A stretch of 64,000 nt of DNA from Cryobacterium soli (GTDB lineage: Bacteria; Actinomycetota; Actinomycetes; Actinomycetales; Microbacteriaceae). The translations under genes were made by a program, and so were the position numbers. Below, piece by piece: positions 42,346-50,847 of the stretch (position 1 is the stretch's first letter; every line of letters starts with the position of its first letter). The stretch covers positions 2,356,001-2,420,000 of the forward strand of contig NZ_CP030033.1 of NCBI RefSeq assembly GCF_003611035.1, given 5' to 3'. Under the pieces are notes generated by a model that saw only the letters and a list, made by a program, of their open reading frames with translations, ran no database searches and had not been told where the DNA came from.

Positions 42346-44931
42346 ATGCCTTACTCTCCCGAGACCATTCCGGCCAACCCCGCCAGCTCCGCCGATCACC
42401 CCGGCTCCGACGGCTTCGTGCGCGTACGCGGCGCGCGGGAGAACAACCTGCGCGACGTCGACGTCGACGTCCCCCGCGACGCCATCGTCGCCTTCACGGG
42501 CGTCTCCGGCTCCGGCAAGTCCTCGCTCGCCTTCGGCACCATCTTCGCCGAGGCCCAGCGTCGTTTCTTCGAGTCCGTGGCGCCCTACGCGCGGCGCCTG
42601 ATCCAGCAGGGCCACACCCCGCACGTCGACCTCATCACCGGGCTACCGCCCGCCGTCGCGCTGCAGCAGCGCCGGGGGTCGCCCAGTTCACGCTCCAGCG
42701 TCGGCACGGTCACCACACTGTCCAACTCGATGCGGATGCTGTACTCCCGCGCCGGCACCTACCCGGCCGGGTCCGACCTGCGCCTGGACTCCGACGCGTT
42801 CTCGCCCAATACGGCTACCGGTGCCTGCCCGGTGTGCCACGGTCTGGGCATCTCGCACACCGTGACCGAGTCGCTGCTGGTGCCCGACGCGAGCCTGAGC
42901 ATCCGTGACGGCGCGATCGCGGCCTGGCCCGGCGCCTGGCAGGGCAAGAACCTGCGTGACGTGACCGCGGGGCTGGGCTACGACATCGACGTGCCCTGGG
43001 CGTCGCTCAGCCCGGAGGACCGCGACTGGCTGCTCTACACGGAGGAGCAGCCCGTTGTGGAGGTCACCCCGCAGCGCGACAGGGTGGCCAAGCCCTACAA
43101 GGGCCGGTTCTGGAGCGCGAAGAGCTACGTGATGCATACCCTGGCCGACTCGAAGAGCGCCCAGATGCGCCAGCGGGTGCTCGCCTTCGTGCAGACCGGC
43201 CCGTGCGAACTCTGTGGCGGCAGCGGCCTGCGGGCCGAAGCCCTCGCGGTGACGTTCGCCGGTCGACCGATCAACGAGCTCAACGCCCTCACCCTCAGCG
43301 AGCTCGCCGACGTCCTCCGCCCGACAGCGGAACTCACCGATGCAGCCAGCTCACACCGCTCCATCCAGTCCGGCGAGGTCACCGAGGTGGCCGTCACCGT
43401 GGCCGGCGACCTGGTGCGCCGGCTGACGGTGCTCATCGATCTCGGGCTCGGCTACCTCAGCCTGGGCCGCGCCACCCCCACCCTCTCCCCGGGCGAGATG
43501 CAGCGCCTGCGCATCGCCACCCAGCTGCGCAGCGGCCTGTTCGGCGTGATCTACGTACTCGACGAACCCTCCGCCGGCCTGCACCCCGCCGACGCCGAGC
43601 CGCTGCTGCTGGTGCTCGAACAGCTCAAGGCATCCGGCAATTCGGTCTTCGTGGTCGAGCACAATATGGATGTCGTGCGCCGCGCCGACTGGCTCGTGGA
43701 CGTGGGGCCGCGAGCCGGCGACGGCGGCGGCGAGGTGCTCTACAGCGGGCCGGTCGGCGGCCTGGCCGAGGTCGAGACCTCGGTCACCCGCGGCTACCTG
43801 TTCCCGACGAGCCCGAGCGAGGCGCCGCCGGCACCGCGCGAGGCTGCCGCCTGGCTGGGCCTGACCGGCGTCACCCGACATAACCTTGTCGATCTCGACG
43901 TTCAGGTGCCCCTGGGCGTACTCACGGCCGTCACCGGGGTCTCAGGGTCGGGCAAGTCGACCCTGGTCAGCAAGGTGCTCGCGGATGCCGTGGGCCGGGA
44001 GCTCCGCCAAGGCTCTGTCGACGCCGTGCCCGCGGGCGCTGCCGCGGTCGATGCCGACGACGACGAGGCGACCGACGAGGACGAGGCCGGCACCGACCGG
44101 GCCACCACGATCGTCGACGCCGTCACCGGAGCCGGCGCCATCGACCGGCTGGTGCGCGTGGACCAGAAGCCCATCGGCCGGACCCCGCGGTCCAACCTGG
44201 CCACCTACACGGGCCTCTTCGACGCCGTGCGCGCCACCTTCGCGGCCACAGCGGCGGCTAAATCGGCCGGGTTCACCGCGAGCCGGTTCTCCTTCAACGT
44301 GGCCGGCGGTCGCTGCGACACCTGCCTGGGCGAGGGCTTCGTCGCCGTCGAGCTGCTCTTCCTGCCCGGCAGCTACGCGCCATGCCCCGCATGCGGCGGC
44401 TCCCGGTACAACGCCGAGACCCTCGCGGTGCACTACAACGGCAAGTCCGTCGCGGATGTGCTCGGCCTCACGGTGGATGCCGCCGCAGCCTTTCTCGCCG
44501 ACGTGCCCAGCGCCTCCCGCAGCCTGGAGACCCTGCGCGAGGTGGGCCTGGGCTACCTGCGGCTCGGCCAGCCCGCCACCGAGCTCTCCGGCGGCGAAGC
44601 GCAACGCATCAAGCTGGCCACCGAACTGCAGCGCGCCCGCCGCGGGCACACGCTGTACCTGCTTGACGAACCCACCACCGGGTTGCATCCAGCCGATGTG
44701 GACCTCCTGATGACACAGCTCGGCCGGCTCGTCGACGCCGGCAACACCGTGGTCGTGGTGGAGCACGACATGGGCGTGGTGGCCGCCGCTGACTGGGTCA
44801 TCGACCTGGGGCCGTCCGGCGGTACTGCGGGCGGGCGCATCGTGGCCGAGGGCACCCCGGCCACCGTGGCGGCGCATCCGCACAGCCGCACTGCCCCGTA
44901 CCTCGCCCGACGCTTGGAGCTAGCTGTGTAA
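42346..44931 (+). CDS. Class II UvrA-like ABC ATPase (UvrA2/DrrC-type)
   Basis: The 861-residue protein has two UvrA ATPase halves: Walker A GVSGSGKSSLAF and GVSGSGKSTLV, signatures LSPGEMQRLRIA and LSGGEAQRIKLA, Walker B VLDEPSAGLHP and LLDEPTTGLHP. Zinc modules are CPVCHG, CELCGGSG, CDTCLGEG and CPACGGSRY. It is shorter than housekeeping UvrA (about 950) and lacks the UvrB-binding insertion, as in class II UvrAs tied to drug or DNA-damage tolerance. An acidic insert (DADDDEATDEDEAG) lies in the second half. The second signature-type loop of the first half has Pro in place of Gly (LSPGE). TAAAGT lies 7 nt before the ATG. Confidence 0.93.
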   Translation: MPYSPETIPANPASSADHPGSDGFVRVRGARENNLRDVDVDVPRDAIVAFTGVSGSGKSSLAFGTIFAEAQRRFFESVAPYARRLIQQGHTPHVDLITGLPPAVALQQRRGSPSSRSSVGTVTTLSNSMRMLYSRAGTYPAGSDLRLDSDAFSPNTATGACPVCHGLGISHTVTESLLVPDASLSIRDGAIAAWPGAWQGKNLRDVTAGLGYDIDVPWASLSPEDRDWLLYTEEQPVVEVTPQRDRVAKPYKGRFWSAKSYVMHTLADSKSAQMRQRVLAFVQTGPCELCGGSGLRAEALAVTFAGRPINELNALTLSELADVLRPTAELTDAASSHRSIQSGEVTEVAVTVAGDLVRRLTVLIDLGLGYLSLGRATPTLSPGEMQRLRIATQLRSGLFGVIYVLDEPSAGLHPADAEPLLLVLEQLKASGNSVFVVEHNMDVVRRADWLVDVGPRAGDGGGEVLYSGPVGGLAEVETSVTRGYLFPTSPSEAPPAPREAAAWLGLTGVTRHNLVDLDVQVPLGVLTAVTGVSGSGKSTLVSKVLADAVGRELRQGSVDAVPAGAAAVDADDDEATDEDEAGTDRATTIVDAVTGAGAIDRLVRVDQKPIGRTPRSNLATYTGLFDAVRATFAATAAAKSAGFTASRFSFNVAGGRCDTCLGEGFVAVELLFLPGSYAPCPACGGSRYNAETLAVHYNGKSVADVLGLTVDAAAAFLADVPSASRSLETLREVGLGYLRLGQPATELSGGEAQRIKLATELQRARRGHTLYLLDEPTTGLHPADVDLLMTQLGRLVDAGNTVVVVEHDMGVVAAADWVIDLGPSGGTAGGRIVAEGTPATVAAHPHSRTAPYLARRLELAV

Positions 44932-44953
44932 AGGGCGTCTCACCCGGTCAAAC

Positions 44954-44967
44954 GGGACTTTGGTCCC
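44954..44967 (+). promoter_or_regulatory. DosR/DevR-like box, perfect dyad
   Basis: GGGAC-TTTG-GTCCC is a perfect 5-4-5 dyad. TAAGCT at 44991-44996 is the likely -10. The box centre is about 42 bp upstream of the implied start, the classical activator position. Confidence 0.65.
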
Positions 44968-45014
44968 CACTCCCGGTTCGGCGGCAATTCTAAGCTGAGC
45001 CGGGAGTTGAGAAA

Positions 45015-46241
45015 ATGAAGCGCAGCACGCTGTTCCGCCGCTCGCCCGGCCCGCTCGAGACGAGCCGCACCGGCGACTTCGGCTATCTGCAGCCGGGCGA
45101 GGTCTATCTCGATGCCGCCTGCCAGAGCCTCCGGCCGCAGAGCGTCATCGACGCCCTCACCGACTACTACACGAGCTACAACGCCTGCGGCGGACGCGTG
45201 AAGTACGCCTGGGGACAGAAGGTTGACGCCCAGGTGGCCGACACCCGCAAGGCGGTCCTCGGCCTGCTTGGACTCTCGGCCAGGAACCACGCCGTCTCGT
45301 TCACGCTCAACACCACCTACGGCCTCAATCTGCTGTTGCAGCAGCTTCCGCTGGGGCGTTTCGACCGCGTCGTGACCAGCCACATCGAGCACAACTCGGT
45401 GTTCCTGCCCACCATCACGGCCGCCCGCCGGCTGGGCGTTGAACGCCTGGTGCTGGATCGCGCCGCCGACGGCGCCCTGATCTACGAGCCGGCGCAGCTC
45501 GAGAAGGCCGTCGTGGTCGTCAACGCGGCGTCCAACATCGACGGCCGGCAACTCACCAACCTCAGCGACCTGGTGCGCGACACCCACGCCCGCGGCGGCA
45601 TCGTCATCGTCGACGCCGCGCAGGCCATGGGGCATGCGCGGGCGCTGCTGCAGAAGACCGACGCGGATGCACTCTGCTTCTCCGCACACAAGATGTACGG
45701 CGCGAGTCTCGGCGTCGTCGTGGCCCGGCACGAGCTGCTGGCCTCGCTCGAGCTCACCTTCGTGGGCGGCGGCATGGTGCAGGACGTGCGCGAAGAGGAC
45801 TTCGACCTCGTGCAGGGTGACCCTGCGGCGCTGCTCGAACCGGGCCTGCAGGCGTGGGGCGAGATCATCGCGCTCGGCCGGGCGATCGAGTGGCTCGGCG
45901 GCATCCGCCCCGGCGGTCTCAACCCCGCCGAGCACATCAGCGGCCTCTCCACCCGACTCTTCGACGGTCTCGCCGCGGTCCCAGGGCTCACCCTGCTGAA
46001 CGACGTGCCCAGCCCGGTGATCAGCGTCTACGCGCCTGCGCATGACTCGCACCGGCTCGCGGTGTTCCTCTCGCACTCCCAGATCATGGTGCGCAGCGGC
46101 TATTTCTGTGCGCACCACCACCTCAAGGAGCAGCTCGGCCTCCCGCCGCTGCTGCGGTTCTCCCTCGGCCTGCACTCGACGGAGGCGGACATCGACTCCG
46201 CCACCGGGGCCCTCACTCGGCTGATGAAAGGCCTCTCCTAA
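45015..46241 (+). CDS. Class V aminotransferase, cysteine-desulfurase-like
   Basis: This 408-residue PLP enzyme of the NifS/SufS superfamily has the PLP-lysine in CFSAHKMYGASLGVVVARHE (Lys226) and VIVDAAQAMGHA with the PLP-contacting Asp. HIEHNSVFLP matches the family's SxxEHHANxxP site. RSGYFCAHHHL aligns with the R-x-G-x-x-C loop of SufS, so the catalytic Cys (Cys365) is present and persulfide formation is plausible. The N-terminus FGYLQPGEVYLDAACQSLRP departs from SufS. There is no SufBCD or IscU nearby. The partner is a membrane thioredoxin-fold protein whose GTG directly follows the stop. GGGAG lies 8 nt before the ATG. Confidence 0.85.
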   Translation: MKRSTLFRRSPGPLETSRTGDFGYLQPGEVYLDAACQSLRPQSVIDALTDYYTSYNACGGRVKYAWGQKVDAQVADTRKAVLGLLGLSARNHAVSFTLNTTYGLNLLLQQLPLGRFDRVVTSHIEHNSVFLPTITAARRLGVERLVLDRAADGALIYEPAQLEKAVVVVNAASNIDGRQLTNLSDLVRDTHARGGIVIVDAAQAMGHARALLQKTDADALCFSAHKMYGASLGVVVARHELLASLELTFVGGGMVQDVREEDFDLVQGDPAALLEPGLQAWGEIIALGRAIEWLGGIRPGGLNPAEHISGLSTRLFDGLAAVPGLTLLNDVPSPVISVYAPAHDSHRLAVFLSHSQIMVRSGYFCAHHHLKEQLGLPPLLRFSLGLHSTEADIDSATGALTRLMKGLS

Positions 46242-47300
46242 GTGTTCTGCATCGCGGCATTCATCATCCTGGTCATTATGGCCGCCTTCTCGGCGCGGTA
46301 CCGGCGCTACGTCGGTAAGGCCTGGAACTGCACGTGGCGGAAGGTCACCTTCCGGCCCTGCGACACCACCTTCAAGCAGGACATCAAGGATCACCTGCTC
46401 GCCCCGGTCGCCGCTCGTCGGCCCGGCCTGGTGAAGCCGGCCAGCATCGGCCTGGAGATCCTCGCCGTGCTGGTTCTGCTCACCACCATCTGGTCTGGCT
46501 ACACAGTGGTCAAGAGCGCCGTCAACCTCTACGTCTACGGCACCTGCAACAAGCAGGATTCGGCATCCTGCACGCTGGGCGCCGAAGCTTGCTCGATCCC
46601 CGACGAGACCCCCGGCTTCATGGAGTCACTGGGTGCGTTCGATGTGGTCGGCGCCTTCGGCAACGAGTTCGCCAGCCTCGGCGAGACCTTCGCGGCCATT
46701 CCGGCCCGCCTCCAGAACTGGACCTCAGAGGACTACCTGCCGGCCAACGCCACCTACCTCACCGAGGATGCCGCCAACCCGATCGCCGTCGAGGTCATCG
46801 ACCCGGGCTGCACCTTCTGCAAGGCGCTCTTCGCGAACATCGAGGAGTCCGGCTTCGAGTCCACCCACAACCTCACCTACATCGCGTACCCGATCAAGGG
46901 CACCGACGGCTACAAGTTCCCCAACTCGCTGCTCGTGACGCAGTACCTCGAGGCCCTGCGGCTGCACCCGCTGGACGGCGCCGACACCCCTGTCGACTGG
47001 CAGATGCTCAAGCGCATCTTCACCGAGAAGACGGATGCCGGCCTGCCCTGGCAGGGTGCGATCAACTCCATGGATGCCAAGGAGGCCACCTCCACCCTGG
47101 TGGGCTGGCTCGACGAGTTCGGCCTGAGCGCCGACCAGATCGACGTGGTCGTGGCCGAGGCCGGCTCGGACAAGGTGACCGACATCATCGACGCCAACAA
47201 GACGCTCGTGGAAGAGAAGATCGCGACCATCAAGATTCCCACGATCATCTTCGACGGCCGGCGCCACGACGGCCTGGTCTCGGTCGACGGCCTGCGCTGA
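46242..47300 (+). CDS. Membrane-anchored thioredoxin-fold protein with CxxC, desulfurase partner
   Basis: This is a 352-residue protein. A first membrane helix (residues 2-18) is followed by a basic loop YRRYVGKAWNCTWRKVTFRP with Cys30 and Cys40. A second helix (about 69-95) leads to a segment with Cys102, 110 and 117, and a thioredoxin/DsbA-like domain with PGCTFCKALF (Cys190-Cys193) and KIPTIIFDG near the end. Positive charges place the first loop in the cytoplasm and the CxxC domain outside. The start GTG (FCIAAFIIL) directly follows the desulfurase stop. Proteins of this shape recur with the same partner in diverse bacteria as far as I recall, but no function is known to me. Confidence 0.8.
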   Translation: MFCIAAFIILVIMAAFSARYRRYVGKAWNCTWRKVTFRPCDTTFKQDIKDHLLAPVAARRPGLVKPASIGLEILAVLVLLTTIWSGYTVVKSAVNLYVYGTCNKQDSASCTLGAEACSIPDETPGFMESLGAFDVVGAFGNEFASLGETFAAIPARLQNWTSEDYLPANATYLTEDAANPIAVEVIDPGCTFCKALFANIEESGFESTHNLTYIAYPIKGTDGYKFPNSLLVTQYLEALRLHPLDGADTPVDWQMLKRIFTEKTDAGLPWQGAINSMDAKEATSTLVGWLDEFGLSADQIDVVVAEAGSDKVTDIIDANKTLVEEKIATIKIPTIIFDGRRHDGLVSVDGLR

Positions 47301-47312
47301 CCCCCGGCCGCC

Positions 47313-47370
47313 GGTCGAGCGCAGCCGCTGGTCGAGCGCAGCCGCTGGTCGAGCGCAGCCGCTGGTCGAG
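47313..47370. repeat. 17-bp tandem repeat
   Basis: The unit GGTCGAGCGCAGCCGCT is repeated at 47313, 47330 and 47347 with a partial fourth at 47364. The GGTCGAG core is also that of the palindrome at 22624-22712. Confidence 0.9.
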
Positions 47371-47502
47371 CCTGCCAGCCCCCTGACCCGAACTCAAGAC
47401 GCACGCTGCATCCGGTCGTCGACTCACGAGGTCCCGACAGGCTCGACCAACGCGCAGGGCGTCGTCGAGGTCGACTCGCGTTCGGGTCAGGGGGCTGGCA
47501 GG
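47371..47502. repeat. 23-bp perfect inverted repeat spanning the end of the ABC ATPase gene
   Basis: Arms 47371-47393 and 47480-47502 are exact complements (CCTGCCAGCCCCCTGACCCG plus AAC). The right arm contains the last codons and stop of the ATPase gene. The 86-bp loop includes further GTCGAG-type sequence. It may act as a terminator for both convergent operons. Confidence 0.75.
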
Positions 47503-48236
47503 CGCGGCACGGCCGCGACGAGGCGCCGGGTGTAGTCCTCGCGGGGCGCGGTCAGGATGCTCGCGGTCGGCCCGGACTCCACCACCCGGCCCTGGTTGAG
47601 CACCACGGTCTGCTCGCACAGCGCCGCGATGGCGCTGAGGTCGTGCGAGACCATCAGGATGGCCAAGCCCGTGGAGGCCCGCAGCTCGGCGAGCAGGTCG
47701 ATCACCTGGATGCGCGTGGTCACGTCGAGCGCACTCACCGGCTCGTCCGCGAGCAGCAGTCGCGGGTGGCACACGGTGGCCCTGGCGATGGCGATGCGCT
47801 GCCGTTGGCCGCCGGAGAACTCGTGCGGGTACCGGCCGAGCACATCGGCGGGCAGCCCCACCGCGGCGAGCGCCGCCGTCACCTGCGCCCGCGCCTTGTC
47901 ACCGCGGGCCAGCCCGAGTGAGCGCAGCGGTTCGGCCACGATGCTCTCGATGTTCTGGCGGGGGTCCAGCGACGAATACGGGTCCTGGAACACGGTCTGC
48001 ACGGCGGCCCGGAACCGCCGGATCGACGCCGGCGCGATCGGCTGCCCCTCGAAGAGCACCGACCCTGTGGTGGGCCGGGCCAGCGCGAGCATGAGCCGCA
48101 CGATGGTGGACTTGCCGCTGCCCGATTCGCCGACCAGGCCCACACTCTGCCCTGCGGCCACGCCGATCGACACGTCGTCGAGGGCGAGCGCGCCCGCCCG
48201 GTACCGGTAGGAGACATTGCGCAGTTCCAGGATCAT
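47487..48236 (-). CDS. ABC transporter ATP-binding protein (oligopeptide/DppF-like)
   Basis: This 249-residue ATPase has Walker A GESGSGKSTIVRLML, the Q-loop and YSSLDPRQNIESIVAEPL region, signature FSGGQRQRIAIARA, Walker B LLLADEPVSALDV, and switch His in MVSHDLSAIAALCEQ. The LDPRQ motif is typical of oligo/dipeptide (DppF/OppF) importers. It is the last gene of a six-gene operon, overlapping the preceding ATPase by four bases. Its 3' end lies inside a 23-bp inverted repeat. Confidence 0.92.
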   Translation of the reverse strand: MILELRNVSYRYRAGALALDDVSIGVAAGQSVGLVGESGSGKSTIVRLMLALARPTTGSVLFEGQPIAPASIRRFRAAVQTVFQDPYSSLDPRQNIESIVAEPLRSLGLARGDKARAQVTAALAAVGLPADVLGRYPHEFSGGQRQRIAIARATVCHPRLLLADEPVSALDVTTRIQVIDLLAELRASTGLAILMVSHDLSAIAALCEQTVVLNQGRVVESGPTASILTAPREDYTRRLVAAVPRLPAP

Positions 48237-49024
48237 GCGCGCTCCCCCAGCATCTCGTCCAGCGACCGGGCGCTCCGCACGAGTTCGGCGGTGTACGGAT
48301 GCTGCGGTGCCCGCAACAGGTCCCCGATCGCCCCGCGTTCCACGGCGCTGCCCGCCGACATGACAATGACGTCGGTGGTCATCGCCGAGACCACCGCGAG
48401 GTCGTGGCTGATGAACAGCAACGCCATGCCACGCGCCTCGACGAGGTCACCGAGGAGGCGCAGCACCTGCGACTGAACCGTCACATCCAGTGCCGTGGTC
48501 GGTTCGTCGGCGATGAGCAGCTGCGGGCGGCTGGCCAGGGCGATCGCGATGGCCGCCCGTTGCCGCTGACCGCCGGAGATCTCGTGCGGGTAGGCGCGGC
48601 TGAGGCGCCCGTCGTCGAGGCTCACCTCGGCGAGCGCCTCGGCGACGCCCGCGCGGAGGGCGCTGCCGGTCAGACCACGGTGCCTCCGGAGGGGTTCGGC
48701 CACCTGCCGGCCGATGCGCATCAACGGGTCGAGCGCGGTGAGCGGCTCCTGGAACACGACGGAGGCCACCCGGCCGCGAAGCGGGACGAGCGTGCGTTCA
48801 GCGGCTCCCACGACCTCTACCCCGTCCAGTCGAACACTGCCGCTGGCCGTGAGACCCGGGGCGAGCAGCCCGGTCACGGCCAGCGAGGTCACCGACTTGC
48901 CGGAGCCGGATTCGCCGATGAGCCCCAGGCGGGCGCCGGCGGCCAGGTCGAAGCTGAGGTCGTGCACGAGGACGCGGCCCGTGGAGGTGCGCACGCCGAG
49001 ATTCGTCACAGAGAGCAGGGTCAT
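48233..49024 (-). CDS. ABC transporter ATP-binding protein (oligopeptide/DppD-like)
   Basis: The 263-residue ATPase has Walker A GESGSGKSVTSLAVTG, FQEPLTALDPLMRIGRQVAEPL, signature ISGGQRQRAAIAIAL, Walker B LLIADEPTTALDV and FISHDLAVVSAM. It pairs with the DppF-like ATPase to power peptide or related solute import. Four-base overlaps join it to both neighbours. The C-terminus is shorter than in OppD proteins that have an extra zinc/FeS-like tail. Confidence 0.92.
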   Translation of the reverse strand: MTLLSVTNLGVRTSTGRVLVHDLSFDLAAGARLGLIGESGSGKSVTSLAVTGLLAPGLTASGSVRLDGVEVVGAAERTLVPLRGRVASVVFQEPLTALDPLMRIGRQVAEPLRRHRGLTGSALRAGVAEALAEVSLDDGRLSRAYPHEISGGQRQRAAIAIALASRPQLLIADEPTTALDVTVQSQVLRLLGDLVEARGMALLFISHDLAVVSAMTTDVIVMSAGSAVERGAIGDLLRAPQHPYTAELVRSARSLDEMLGERA

Positions 49025-49878
49025 CGGCTGTCCCGTCGGGAGGGGTCGGCGACGTCGCGCAGGCCGTCGGCGATGAAGTTGACGCCGATCACGAGCATGA
49101 TCAGGGCGATGCCCGGAGCCACGGCGCCGAGCGGGGCGGTCACGACGGTTCCCTGGGCCTCCTGCAGCAGCCGGCCCCAGGAGGCGTTGGGCGGCGGGGC
49201 GCCGAGCCCCAGGTACGACAGACTGGCCTCGGCGAGCACCGCCACCCCGAACTGCAGGGCGAGGTTCACGCTCAGGGTCGGCCAGATGTTGGGCAGGATG
49301 TGCCGGAGCACGATGCCGGGCCAGCGGGTGCCCGAGGTGCGGGCCGCCGTGACGTACTGCTCGGCGAGCACCCGCTTGGTGAGCACCCGGGTGAGCCGGG
49401 CCACCACGGCCGACATCGCCAGGCCGATCGCGACGATCACGGAGACGAGCGAGGCGCCCTGCGCGGCCACGATGAGCATCGCCAGCAGCAGCACCGGGAA
49501 GGCGATCACCACGTCGAGAGCGGCCGAGATGGTGTCGTCGAGCCAGTCCGCCGCGAACGCGGCGAGCAGGCCGATCGTGACACCCAGCAGGGCGCCGACG
49601 GCGACGGCGCCCAGGCCCACCACCAGGGCGATGCGGGCGCCGATCATGAGCTGGGTCGCGAGATCCCGGCCGAGCTTGTCGGTGCCGAGCCAGTGCGCAG
49701 GGTTGGCGCCCTCCAGCCGGCTCCCGGTCGTGTCCGCCGGGGCGTACGGCAGCCAGACCAGGGAGAGCAGGGCGATCGCCACGACCACGCCCACGAGCAC
49801 CAGCCCCACCCCGAGGGTCCAGGAACGACTCCGGCGCGGGGCGACGACGCTGGACTCGGCCAGCACGGGGGCGCTCAT
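49021..49878 (-). CDS. ABC transporter permease (DppC-like)
   Basis: This 285-residue inner-membrane permease has a cytoplasmic N-tail, first helix LVLVGVVVAIALLSLVW, the ANPAHWLGTDKLGRDLATQLMIGAR segment characteristic of DppC/OppC, and the EAA-type loop YVTAARTSGTRWPGIVLRHILPN. About six helices are present. It overlaps both neighbours by four bases. Confidence 0.93.
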   Translation of the reverse strand: MSAPVLAESSVVAPRRSRSWTLGVGLVLVGVVVAIALLSLVWLPYAPADTTGSRLEGANPAHWLGTDKLGRDLATQLMIGARIALVVGLGAVAVGALLGVTIGLLAAFAADWLDDTISAALDVVIAFPVLLLAMLIVAAQGASLVSVIVAIGLAMSAVVARLTRVLTKRVLAEQYVTAARTSGTRWPGIVLRHILPNIWPTLSVNLALQFGVAVLAEASLSYLGLGAPPPNASWGRLLQEAQGTVVTAPLGAVAPGIALIMLVIGVNFIADGLRDVADPSRRDSR

Positions 49879-50837
49879 CGGTTACCCGAAATGCTCACGC
49901 GCAGGCGCGGGTCGACCAGTCGCTGCGCCACGTCACCGAGGAAGCCGATGACGAGCACCACGAGGGTGCTCACGAAGAGCACGCCCTGGATGTTCGGGTA
50001 GTCGTGCTGCTGGATCGCCTTGAGCAGCATGCTGCCCAGGCCCGGCAGGCTGAAGACGCTCTCCACCACCACGGCGCCGAGGAACGTCGTGGCCAGCTCG
50101 ATGCCGAGGATCGCAATCACCGGCACGGCGCCGTTGCGCAGCCCGTGCCGCCAGAGCGCCTCACCGCGGCCGGAGCCCTGGGCGCGGGCCGAGCGCAGGT
50201 AGTCGCTGCCGAGCACGTCGAGCGTCGCCGACCGCACGTACCGGGTGAGCGAGGCGCTCATCACCACGGCCACCGTGATCACGGGCAGGGCCAGCGACCG
50301 CAGCGCATCGGCCGGATCGGCCCAGTCGTCCCGGGGGAACCCGCCGGAGGGTAGCCAGCGCAGGCCCACCGAGAACACGCTCACCAGCAAGATGCCCACC
50401 CAGAACACGGGCACGGCCACGCCGAGCTGCGAGATACCGGAGATGAGGATGCCGTACCAACGGTCGGCCCTGGTGGCGGCGACGAAGCCGGCCACCAGCG
50501 AGATCACCAGGGCCAGCGCGAAGGCCAGCAGGGTGAGCGGCACCGTGACCGCGAGGCGCGCCGAGATCTCCGGGCCCACGGGCAGCGAGCTGATGAACGA
50601 CTCACCGAGGTCGAAGCGGGCGAGCTGGCCGAACCAGGTCGCGAACTGTTCGAGCACCGGGCGGTCGGCGCCCACCTGGGCCTGCGCGGCCGCGATCTGA
50701 TCCGGCGTGGCGGTGACCGAGAGCAGAGCATTCGAGGGATCCCCCGGCAGCAGCCTCAGCAGCACGAAGATGGCCACCATGGCGATGACGAAAGACACCA
50801 GGAGGAAGGCGCTCCGGCGCAATAGGTAGGAAATCAT
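49875..50837 (-). CDS. ABC transporter permease (DppB-like)
   Basis: This 320-residue permease starts MISYLLRRSAFLLVSFVIAMVAIFVLLRLLPGDP, the DppB hallmark. It has GVAVPVFWVGILLVSVFSV and the EAA-type loop YLRSARAQGSGRGEALWRHGLRN. It ends FLGDVAQRLVDPRLRVS. A hairpin separates it from the binding-protein gene upstream. TTGAGG lies shortly before the ATG as a weak ribosome-binding site. Confidence 0.93.
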   Translation of the reverse strand: MISYLLRRSAFLLVSFVIAMVAIFVLLRLLPGDPSNALLSVTATPDQIAAAQAQVGADRPVLEQFATWFGQLARFDLGESFISSLPVGPEISARLAVTVPLTLLAFALALVISLVAGFVAATRADRWYGILISGISQLGVAVPVFWVGILLVSVFSVGLRWLPSGGFPRDDWADPADALRSLALPVITVAVVMSASLTRYVRSATLDVLGSDYLRSARAQGSGRGEALWRHGLRNGAVPVIAILGIELATTFLGAVVVESVFSLPGLGSMLLKAIQQHDYPNIQGVLFVSTLVVLVIGFLGDVAQRLVDPRLRVSISGNR

Positions 50838-50847
50838 GCGACCTCAA

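Noticed and set aside
47313..47370. Short CRISPR or iteron origin
   Set aside because: Units are head-to-tail 17-bp copies without spacers, and no replication gene or AT-rich region is present.
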